Assembly (NCBI RefSeq): GCF_035582795.1
Contig: NC_134367.1
Span: 51,429,562 to 51,493,561 of the forward strand
Direction of reading: 5' to 3'
From: Mycteria americana
Lineage: Eukaryota > Chordata > Aves > Ciconiiformes > Ciconiidae
DNA: 64,000 bases
Under the pieces are notes generated by a model that made no database searches, was not told the DNA's origin, and saw only the letters and a list, made by a program, of their open reading frames with translations. The position numbers and the translations under genes were made by a program. Positions 33,424 to 44,300 of this stretch are shown here, piece after piece; the stretch's first letter is position 1, and the number at the start of each line of letters is the position of its first letter.

Positions 33424-36400
33424 ACGATGGCAATCCAACACAGTGCTGGGAAGTTCTCCAGCTCACGCCATTGCCAAACAAGTCTGATAAGAAGATGATG
33501 GATTTCCAACAATTTGCCAGTTTTATAGGTATATTAGTTTCCAGCAAAATGCAGAGTCACATTATATAAGTCTAGCATATCTGGGTCATTAAACCAACAA
33601 AGGAAGAAGGCTCTTAGTGTGTGTAGGAGAGAAAGAGAGAAGATAACAGGTTTGCATGGCATATTTCATTGAAATGGGCATTGCTAACAAAATAGCTCTT
33701 TGTAAGAGCTTCAGAAGCACCTGTAGCCATGGAAAAGCTACAGGCGTGAGAAAGGCAGCAGGATCTGCGCTGCGTGTGTAGCTGGGATCCACCTCAGGCT
33801 GCCCGGCGGTGTTGGGTGGCCAGGCAGATCCCTGCCTTTGTTCTGCTCCTGGTCCACTCTGCAGGCAGTGTCACACAGGAGCCTTTGTGTTTGGCCCAGC
33901 TATTTTAGAAATGTTCTTCCTCTGTGTGTGTCTTGTGACACAAGATGGTCCATTCAATTAGTTCCAGCCAGCAAAAGTTGCGTGTGACCAACCTGAAGAG
34001 CCATGAACCAAAAAAAGACTCTCATGAAGAGAACTACACTATGGGAGGGAAGGTGCCTGCAGCTAGTTCCACTAGGGCAGGGGAGTGCCTGCACCCACTT
34101 CCCTGCAAACACCACTGCCTTTCTCACTGGCACCTTTTATTGCTGCTATTTTATTTATTTCTGGCAGAGAGGCCGGATTCAAACTGATGGCCCAGTGATC
34201 CACCCTGAGACCACAGTGGACCTGTCTTCTTTGGATTTGCACGTTGGTTTCGATGGGAATAAAACTAGCAGTTGGCCAGGACCGTAGAGGAGTTGGGCTG
34301 TACAACACATCTAACGTGACCATACAAGGAAGAAAGGTCCCATGTTTTAACCTCTTCTTGGAGTGCCCACAAGAGTGTAACTCCCTCTGGTTGGGATTAC
34401 CACATTCTTGCGTTCCCCAATGTCTGATTTGCTTCCAAACAGGGGTGAGAAAAGATATGTATCATGTTCTCCTTGGCATGCTTCCTAACATTTTGGTGCC
34501 ATTTCCACAAAAACTTCCGCAGATCCACTCCAGACTAGGCACAAGAATTGGGCCAGACCGATAGCAATGGGATGGGGGAGGCGGGGGAGAAGTGCTGAAT
34601 GGCAGTGGTGTGGAAATCTCTAGGATGGGGAAACGGAGCTTTCCTGGGCAGTGCGCCGAGTACTGCAGAACTTCATGCGGAGGGTAGTTACAGATGACAG
34701 GAGACTGGGGGATTTTCCTGCCGAGAGGTGACAAATTCAGGAAAAAGGTACTAGAGCAAGTTGCTGGCAGCTTGTATCTCAGCTGTGTAGAGGTTAATGG
34801 CAGCCCAAAACCCCACAATGCTCCTGAGCAAAGTGCGGTGCCAGAAGACCCAGGAGAGTGGGAGGATAAGAGCTTATGCACCTCATAAGCTCATCTGTGA
34901 TGTTGGGGCTGTGATTCCCTGGAGTCTTACCCTTAGCAGACAACCCAACGATTGAGTTACACCAGGAATCGATTTGGTTGGCATTTTGGCCTACTTTCTT
35001 CTTTCCTGGTGGGTGCGAGGGAGTAATTGTGGGGATGCAATACTGAAGCTGCGCAGTGCTTTGGGGGTTGAGGGTTTCCACTGACCTAGGTCCAAAATGC
35101 TGACCTTTTTCCTCTTTATTCTTTCTCTTTTCTCATCTTTCTCTCCTCCTCTCTTCCTTTCTCTCTTTCTCTTCTTTCTCTCTCTCCTTTTCTCTACCTT
35201 TCCCCCAGCCTCACACAGGGAGCAACTGTGAGGGTTTGGCCCTCGAGGAGGTGCAGGCTTTGCCGCAAGGCTTCACAGGCACCAGAACAGGGCACTGATG
35301 TTGGGAATACGAACAATGAAAGCTGGAGCGCGCCTGCTGCTTCTCTGGAAATGAGTAAGTGTTGCGGTTAAATCCAGCAACTGGGACTCAGGGGTATTAT
35401 GAGGATAGGCACAACAAAGATGCAGTAAGTGGATTATCTGAAAAGTCCTTCCCCCCCCTTTTCCTCCGAGTTTCCCATTTTTGTTTAAATCAACTATTTT
35501 GTGCCGTATTTTTAAACATGGCCTAAAAATGATGCAAAGGCACTGGCTTTAGAAACGGAAAATAATTTGTAAATTATGCTTACTACTTGGCATTCAGAGC
35601 TCTTCAAACAATACCTGTTTTGATAGCTGACCTTGCAAATTGGGGAAGACAGAAGTAAGTCACAAAGATTCCTGCGGGTTAAACTATTTTCCAAGCTGAT
35701 TATGAAGCTTAGAGCTCAAATGGTCTTTGCACAGAAACTCACAAAATACCTTTTCTTTTTAAAGGGTTATCACCACCTAATTCATTTTACCTCTGATTTC
35801 GCATTAGAAGTATTGTTTACTCCTCTGCTGCTCAGAAAATGCTCAGGAAGTGTGATATTACGGTCCACCCCACAAGCCTGCTCCAAGATACAGCAGCTTA
35901 GCACAGCATAACGCTGCCGTCTGTTCACCATGGCTGGCCTTTGTTAACGAATATTGTTTGAATGTTTAAGAAGGGCTTTCCCTGACATTTTATTTATTTG
36001 TCAGTAATCTCAATCATGCTGCCAGTGATCAGGCGAAATTCGCATTGACACCATTGCCTGGCTGCTAACGGTGTAAGATTTGCCCAAGAAATAGTTGCAA
36101 AACCATGAATGCAATGTTATGCACAGGAGCTTGTGCTGGCTTCCAGAGAGTTTTTATCGGCCTTCATTGACGATTTATAATTAACTACAGTTCTCTGGTT
36201 TACTTTGTCCTCTGCTTATTTTTAAGGGGCAAGAATGTCTGGGTTTAGATTAAAGTGTCAGAAGGCAAAGGATAAAAATTGTTTTTCATTAAGATTAAAA
36301 AGCAATTAATATCAAAGAGAAGTCATGGCAAAAATAAAAGGGACTTTAAAAATATTCCTGCTGGCTGAACTGATCTACAGCTCACGTTTGTGGCTAAAGC

Positions 36401-37040
36401 AGACGCTTGTTGGTACACACCCTTGATATAGAAAGCGGAGCTAGAGGAGGCACAGGGAAGGGCAGCTGAAACGATGAAGGAGATCGTCTTCAGATCATCT
36501 TACAGGGAGCACGGAGGCAGGCTGGGACTCTGCAGAGGAGGTGGCCGAGAAAGGACGTGTTGGAGGTTTACAAAGCTTTGGCAACAACAGCCGAGCGGAA
36601 GAGCTGCTGGCAAGTATTGCAACATCAGCATGGGGGAAACTGGAGGAACCTCGTAGGAGATTGGTTTAAAACAGACATTCTTTATACAGATGGTAGTGAA
36701 CTTTTGTTGCTGGCAGCTACACAAGGCTGGGGGAGTCAGATGGTATCAGCAGGTTGATAAAGGGGTTAGATGGACAATAATAGATCCATGGGTGGATACG
36801 AGAAGGACTAGGCCAGGACATACCCCTGAACATCCCTAGCACAGCAGCGCTAGATACAGCAGAGAAAGGGGGCAATGGGCTACAGGAGGTGGCTAGGCTC
36901 ATGTGCTCTCTCCTATTAGCCTCTCCTGTTGCCTCTGCCCAGTGAAGGCAGCAACGTGTGCTTATATTCATGCATACCCACTGACTTCAGCCCGCTTCTT
37001 CCAATAGGGAGGGGTTTTTGCTTCAAAAACCTACTTTTTT
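33424..37040. other. Intergenic sequence right of the provirus
   Basis: No gene recognised. 33424-35100 is moderately GC-rich and may include old unrecognised retroelement sequence. 35105-35211 is a pyrimidine tract. 35900-36400 is AT-rich and repeat-free, with homeodomain-type AATTAA motifs. 36470-36800 has the look of an old interspersed repeat, but I could not assign it. Confidence 0.6.
35105..35215. repeat. Pyrimidine (CT-rich) tract
   Basis: About 110 bp of almost only C and T on the plus strand, ending in a splice-acceptor-like CTACCTTTCCCCCAG. Low-complexity sequence that could form a triplex. No exon is recognised after it. Confidence 0.85.
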
Positions 37041-37286
37041 TTCATGAACAGCCTTCTTGTCTGCAGCGTAATCAACAATCTCTTGAAGACGCTTCAACTT
37101 TTCTGCTTCTGCGTCAGAAATGTCCAGCCCAAAGTCATCTTCCTCAGCCAAGGTGATTTCCGCTTGGTCCCAACCGTCCCAGATGAGATCTTTCATGCAA
37201 TGGAAATTGGCTGCAGGATCAGTCTGGCCACACAGCTCCGTGACACGTACTTCAATGCTGCCCATGGTAAGAGATGGGAAGTCTGC
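37041..37286 (-). pseudogene. NDUFAB1: Processed NDUFAB1 (mitochondrial acyl carrier protein) pseudogene
   Basis: The minus frame matches the mature part of NDUFAB1, the acyl carrier protein of mitochondrial fatty-acid synthesis and complex I. Aligned blocks include [29 protein letters not shown] (parent EKL, QEIVDYIADKKDVYE as I recall). The parent gene is split by several introns, while this copy is contiguous, so it is a retrocopy. Roughly six codons are missing before the MKDL block. The phosphopantetheine-bearing serine (DSLD in the parent) is replaced by glycine (DGWD). The parent stop is lost, and the frame runs on to 37023. Sequence before the mature region has no match, so it is 5' truncated. 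It cannot act as an acyl carrier. Confidence 0.88.
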
Positions 37287-37392
37287 AATAAATGAAGACG
37301 GGGTGAAGCCTCTTTTGTAAGCGGTGGAGCCAGGTAGTGTTCTGAAACTGTCCTGGTGCATCACAGCAGCAGCCCAGCCTGTGACATTCCCA

Positions 37393-37465
37393 GTATCACA
37401 GAATCACAGAATCGTATAGGTTGGAAAAGACCTTTAAGATCATCAAGTCCAACTGTGGGACAGTA
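37393..37465 (-). mobile_element. CR1 LINE 3' end fragment
   Basis: The plus strand reads the reverse complement of the CR1 terminus: CACAGAATCACAGAATCGTA, then TAGGTTGGAAAAGACCTTTA, then AGATCATCAAGTCCAAC. Minus orientation, about 70 bp, 5' truncated. It lies about 110 bp right of the NDUFAB1 pseudogene. Confidence 0.93.
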
Positions 37466-40400
37466 TGGGGCAGCTGCAGCAGTGAGATTTACTGGTGAGG
37501 AGCTGGGACAGCTCATGACGGAATAGAACATCAGCAACTTATAGCTGCGTACCTCTGGGCACGCTGAGTGCCTGCCTGAATTGTGTACCCGGGGCGTCAG
37601 GAGTAAGATGGCCTTTGGTGCCAGACTCTGATCTTCTGCTCGGTGAGCTAAAATAACGAACACGGGACATTCAGGCACAGAAGGCAGGGGGTGCAGGTAA
37701 CTGTGTGAATCAGAGGGATTTAGCCTAACCTAGGGGGGATGGGGACACGCACACCTTTGCTATGGATAGGGCCAGGCCACCACTCCAGGAGGTCCTGACC
37801 ACCGAGTGATTCGCGTCAGGCCAGCAAATACACGATAGCTTCAGCCCAGCTAAGCACAACTCTCACAGCTGCAATGGGAATGGCATGCCCAGACAACAGG
37901 CAGCTTTGCTGCTCAGTGCAGGTGTATTTTAAAGCTTTTTTATTTTACCTTGATGTCTGCCAATCTGTATGAAGTAAAGATCTCTAAGAACACCATTATG
38001 TGTTTTCATATTTATTTTTTCTTCACTGATTTCCACTTTGCCTTTTTTTTTTCCTCTTTAACTGTCAGGCTGACCAACCCAAAGCTGTATTGTATTCTCC
38101 ATCTTGTATGCCAGGCACCAGGTGATAACGATCTGTAAACCGAATGCAGAGGCTGTGCAAGCATAATGAAGGGAATAATGTAATTCTGTAGAGCTTTTAT
38201 TATCATTCCTCATGAAAGCACTGTACTTTGTGACATAACTCTGCGACCACAACCTTTTCAAACATGGGCTACTATAGAGAGTTATTACTTAGGTGAGGTG
38301 AGGGTGTAAGATTGATTCGTACAATGTCATCATACCGTGATGACATTGGTTCCATTATCAGTATTTATTTTCTAAGCTTTTCCATATACAGGTCGTTTAC
38401 CTTTTTAAACTACTGTAGCAAATGGAAGGGCTGTGTTCAGTGCCACATCCACAGCTGTACTGGGGCTCCCCCTTCTCCCCAGCATAGCATACGCTCCCTG
38501 CCCGAACTCCACCGAGCGTTTCACATCAGTCTTTCAGATGTGTAATGCTCTGCATTTTGCTACAATGAGATCATTTTCTGAATTAGTAAGGGAAAAGGAA
38601 AAATGTACCAACATATGTTTTTGTGTGCTCCTAAAACCTACTTCAGATTGATTGACCAGATTTTTAAAGACCAATGCAAGGACCTTTAGCACTCTTCTCC
38701 AGCTCTGTCAAAGGATTAACAGAGACCGCCACTAGGCTGAGACTTTGTATGATGTTATATTGATTTTTTTCACAGCTGAGCTATATATTTCCAAACACCA
38801 GGGTTTCTAATGCAAATGCTACAGCCTTTCACTGCAGCGACTTAGAGGAGCAATGCTATGATTTTAATAAAGCTGTCAGATTAAGTGACTGCATGGTTAC
38901 ACCATGATATTAATACACGTTCTTAACTGTCAGTTAGTTAACTGGCTAATAAAAAGAGCCTAGCTTATAGGATTTTACTAATGAATATAATGCTTTGTTT
39001 CTGGGCAAAACATATGCTTTGGATATATAATTAGAAAAAGCCCCCCTCTCTCTCCCCCATCGAGAGAGCATGTGCAGCTGAATAAAGGAGCTCATTATAC
39101 CTGCAAGGGGTCAAAGTCTGTGGATCTGTAGCTTATGGTATTATGACAGATTACAAAATCACTCTATTATGTTAGTCAATCTGTTTCCAAGCACAAACTA
39201 GCAGGGAGCAGGGCACTAGAACCTCCCGAGCAGGGCGCCCGTTGGCTTTCCCCGGAGGTCTTATGATGGGTCAGCTGGCGGTGACACCACCTCTGACAGC
39301 CCACGTCAGACCTTCCCTGCCTGACTTCTGCCTTTGTTGTCACAGAGCCTCTTCACCGACAATCAGTCCCTGCTTCAGGTTGCAAAGAGCTCCCAGTAAG
39401 AGCTGAAACAAATTTGAAATCCGTGGGTAGCCATCACTTGTGCTAATGAAAGGGAAAAGCAGAGCACTTATGCTCCAGCTGACCTCCCTCAGGCTCTCGC
39501 CTGAAAAAAAAAGAATTAAAAAGTTTTTAAGTAGAGAGGGGAGCAGCTAAACAGCAACAGCTTGGAGGGAAGGCATGGGGTTCAGCTTTAGTGTGTTTGT
39601 CAGTTTAAAAGGAAAAAAGTAATTCATATGCAGGATAAAGAGATTTCAGACATGATAGAGATCCTAAGAAATATTTGACTTTCCTAGTCTTCCAGGGAAG
39701 TTATTCTGCTGGAAAGTCTTAGTCAACTCAGCATAAAACTCCTTGGTACCAAGGGGAAAGAAAATCGCCTTGTATTCAAGAAACACAGCGGTAGTCAGCA
39801 CTGTGGGCACATACGTTTCTGATGGACCGCACCTTTCCAAGCCCCTACTGAATACAGGTGGTTCCACCACTGCCTTGGGCTGGTTATTGCACCCTCACAC
39901 CAGTCTGGCAGCTGCACCGGGGCCGGGAGGGCCCCAGCGCTGCCAGCGTGGCACAGAGAGACGGGGAGTAAACCAGAACCGGCAGGCTGGCCTAGGTCAC
40001 CCCCGAGGACTGGAGCTAACGAAGCCACATTTGTGGCCCCTGGTCAGTTGATTGTGGTACCCAGGAAGATGCAAGGTCTGACCGAAGGTTTCCATGCAGC
40101 TGGGACTTGTACAGGCTCCGTCACGTGGGATTTTGTCATGTCTAATGGGCAGCGAGGTCAGGCTGCAGCCTTTCTCTGAGGGGTAATTTCTAGGTAATCT
40201 CTTTGCTCTTCTCAGCTGCCCTTATCGTGAAACTTGTAGGAACTCAATTCTCTTTGCATCTTCTCCCCACGGTCCAGTTTGATTAAGGTTTGCCAAAAGA
40301 TTCAAAAGCTAGGAGGGCGTAATCTGCATTCAGATCCCGTGAGCACGCAAGCTGGCTTTCCCCGGGAAGCCAAGCTCAGAAATGTGCTTGCCCTATTATC

Positions 40401-41239
40401 CATTGAGGCCTTTTTTGTTGAAATACCATGTTGAGAACACACTTTTAACCATTCCACGTTTACAACAGGCACCGAGCGTCACACAGCAGCAGCAATAGCA
40501 GCGGCAGCTTCTCTCATGGTTAAATGACCTACAAGGACCCAGGCAGAGAGGATGGCAGGAGTGGGGAGAGAGATGCATATTTAGCTCTCATGGTCCAAGA
40601 TTATGGAGAGCCAAGTGCTGGACTGTGGCAGAGAGGGGGTACAGATGAGCAGAGGATGGCTTGCTGCATCGCTTTTATTATTTGATGATAAATCAGACAC
40701 TGATGGAATGAATATCATTTAAAACAGCAAGCTGAATCAAGACCCTGGGACTAGGGCTGGCCCCAAAATGGAGGAGTGCTGCCACGCAGGTGCCCCCATG
40801 TTCACCCTGGATTGGGGTCAGCAAAGATTTAAGGAGCCATTTGGCTCACCCTGATGCAGACGCAGGGCTCCCAGCCACTGCAGCGTGGACCACCCTGACC
40901 TCCAGGGACCACAGCAGGAGCTTAGACACCAAATCCACACAACATCTCTCCTGGAGACACCCGTGTTTGGGGCCAGGCACCACCAGAAACACACCGTGGG
41001 ACAGCCATTCCATCAGGAGAAGGAGCCACAGCCTCCAGAGAATACAGGGTGGCTGAGGAGAGATTTTGTAGGGTGATGTGTGACGCCATCCTGCCCCAGC
41101 AAGGAGCTGGGCACGGGGTTTGATGCCCAGCAGCCCCTTCTCGGCACCTTCCTGGAGCCGCTGGTTTCACTTTCAGAGGTGCCCCTGCAAAAGCGGGTTA
41201 CTGGGAAGTTCAGCATAGACTCACCGTGGGGCAACTGGC
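37466..41239. other. Intergenic sequence
   Basis: No gene recognised. 38860-39170 is AT-rich and repeat-free and could be conserved noncoding DNA. 39660-41080 contains open frames on both strands without family resemblance. Confidence 0.6.
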
Positions 41240-41308
41240 TCTAGGTGGCCCTGCTTGAGCAGGGAGGTTGGACCAGATGACCTCCAGAGGTCCCTGCCCT
41301 GGTAAAAA
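41240..41308 (+). mobile_element. CR1 LINE 3' fragment
   Basis: Reads CTAGGTGGCCCTGCTTGAGC, then AGGGAGGTTGGACCAGATGA, then CCTCCAGAGGTCCCTGCC, the CR1 3' UTR in plus orientation. Short and 5' truncated. Confidence 0.9.
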
Positions 41309-44300
41309 ACCTCACTGCAGCTGCAAAGCACCCTCGTAATTTTAACTTTGCCTTTTTCAGTACCCCTCCAAATTAGCTGGAAAATATCTGAATTAAAATA
41401 CAGGGTGGAAAATTAAAGAAAGAAACCTCTTCCTTTCTCTTTGAACCATCAGCTCAGGTGAGGAGAGGGAGAATTTCCCGTAATCAAGCTTTGCTGTTCT
41501 TATAATGGGACCTGAAGAGAACTTCTCCTTTACCGGGGAGCAGCCTTCCCTGGCAAACACCAGCAAGTCCAAATCAGAGTATTCAGAGCAAAGTGAGGTT
41601 TTGAACAAAATTTCCCAGGTTTTTAGAAAAGATGTGGGGTTTTTTCCTATTAATCATCTCAAACATAAACAGTCTGGCAGTCTCTTTCTCTTGGAGATAA
41701 TATCTGTTGTATTTCAGGAGCTAGCTTTTCTTCTCAAATACATTCACAGATTTTCAAATGCATTTATCCCATTTCTTTGCAGAACGTACAGCATTACCGG
41801 TCATACAAACACCTTGTTGCTCTCCAGAGGCTGAATCCAGGCATGGCGAAAGTCAGTTCACGTCCCTGCAGATCAGCAGAGGGACATTAGCTTACAGTGG
41901 GCAACAGTTTGGCCCGTATGCTCTGATGTATTTGGCTAGCAGCTGAGGAGTTCATGACTTTTATATGTTTCGACAGAAGGGGTTGAAAAGAGCTTTTGAT
42001 ATGGTTATTTGGTGAAAGAGATCAAACATTTCCCCTTTGCATTAATCCTTTTCATGTTTTCAGTACATAAACTAAATTTTAAAAACCTCATCCTGCAGGT
42101 GTTCAGGCACATGGTTGGAGAAATAGATATTTGGGGCGTACGTGCTACTGGGGCAACTGCAGAAGAGAAGCGGCAAAGGTTTATGAAACGAAGGAGAACG
42201 TGAACCAAAAATGATGAGTCCTACCCGTCGTGCCAGAACTGGCAGGCACAGTGGAGATGGGCTCCTGGACTAGAGATGACCCACACGGCAGCTCTTACGC
42301 AGTTGCCACGCTAAAGCTCATCCCTGTAAAGCTACAGATGCCCAGGACGTGCATTTCAACGACACAAGAAATGTATCAAAGTGACGCCGTTCCGCTAGCG
42401 TACGAGCGGTGCCGGACTGCAGGACCCTGCCTGGCCGCTCCTGGGCTCACCACCCCAGGCTTGGGCACACCAGTGGGTTTGCTGGTGTGTGCGGGGAGCC
42501 GGCGGCTCTCCTCCTCCGGGAGCATCCCTCCAGGCAGGGGAGAGGGCAGAAAGGCTTCTGCTTCCACGGGGGAAATCCCGGGGGGGTCCCTCTGAAACTG
42601 GTGAGCACAGGAGGGTTTGCCCGAGGGTCGGGAGAGACTGAGCTCATTTACCCATCGCTCAGCGCTTGTTTTCTGACCTCTGCGGCCCCTTGTTTGCATG
42701 AGCACGGCTATTGTACGTGTGCCGGGCTTTACTGCTGTTCTCAAAAGCTGCCCCCAAAATGAGGTTTACTTCTAAGAAATAACAAAACCCAGGCAAGCAG
42801 TCATACTCTCTTCATCTTTCCTGTTTTTTTGATTTCTTTTTAAATGACCTCTAAAATATTTTCCCATTAAAGCAAGGTCTATTTTTAAGCTACCAATGTC
42901 ATGTAATTAGTCATTTTTTCACAAGAGGCACATCTGAGTGGAATTTATGCTCTTTTTATCCCCTTTTAGCAGCATATACATTTTTTCCTACCAATGAGTA
43001 AGATGGGGTCTCTTAGGCTTAGGTCTAACAATTGCTACTTTTTTCTCTTTTCCCTCATCTTCCCCCTCAGATCCTGGAAGCAAGTCCATTAGACAGTCTG
43101 TGCACCCCCGTTTCACAGGTCGTCTGACTCACGGCACAGGAGCTAAGAAGTAATGCGCTCTGAAATCCAGAAGATGCACTTAGCAGAAAAAGAAATACAT
43201 ATATGTCTTTTAAAATCTATTTTAGACATTTTTATCTGTCACTTCCGTACCTGTCCATGTTGTGTTATGCTTGTTGTCTCCTTGGAATGAGTTTCCAATG
43301 TAAAAATATGAGAGTTTTGTAGTGTCAGACCATTAAGATAACATACAGCTTAATTTCTGCCCTGATCACGTAAAGGATGGTGCTGTTCCTTTACTCAGCA
43401 CTCACAGCTCGGTCAACGTATATTTTGGGGCAAAAATGAGCATATCTTGAATTGAAATGTTCATAAATACAAACCATAACAGAGAAGAAAACATGGGTTT
43501 GCCCAGCTTAGATGCCTTCAAGATCTTATAGCTGATTCAGAATAAGTAGTTCAAACGCTGAGCACATGGGTCACATCCTGGCATCCTCGCGCAGAGCAGC
43601 CGCGGGTCCGAATTCGCTGTGATGTGGCCATTTTGCTTACAGGCTTCTAGACATGGCAGCAGCAAAAACCTTGACAAGGCGAGAGATGGGGCAGAGGTGG
43701 AACGCATCTGTATATGCTTTGCTTTTCTCTTGAGGTTACCTACGTATATGTGAGACCGCTGGCTGCCGTACAGCGAGGTGTGCGCTGCGGGGCAGTCAGC
43801 CCCGCCTGGGGATAAACCCCGAGTCCGAGGGAGAAGCCTGGTCCCCCTCCCAGAGCTGTAGTCCCTCCGCATCGCCGGCGGAAAGCAAAGAACATGTGGT
43901 TTTACCTCTTACCTCTTATTACAGGGGTGCTTTTACTTGAGCTAAAGCAAGGGGATGTCTGCATAAGCAGCAGAAAGCTGCCCCTGTTACCAGTCAGTGG
44001 GGGTCACCTTTTGTACACAACCTACCAAGGAAAGCAAGGGAGAAGCTGTTATAAAGGAACGGGGCATGGGAAGCCTCCTCACTGGCTCCATTTTTGGAGC
44101 TGTTCCTCACTATCCAGCTGTTGTGTGAGGTGGCCGCGCACTCCCCGGCAAGGCTGGCACACACAGGGTGCGGGGTCAATGCAGCCTCCGCTACGTGGCT
44201 CTTTGAGGATGCAGATATTGTGCACGCTGATGGCACTGCTTCTCGGGACTCTCTAAGCCTCTACTCAGAGATGCAGAGCCAAGAACTACTGTTATCGTTA

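Noticed and set aside
34694..34888. Plus frame with an immunoglobulin-like look (SLYLSCVEVNGSP)
   Set aside because: Only a few residues fit. There is no second cysteine or tryptophan at expected spacing and the frame is short.
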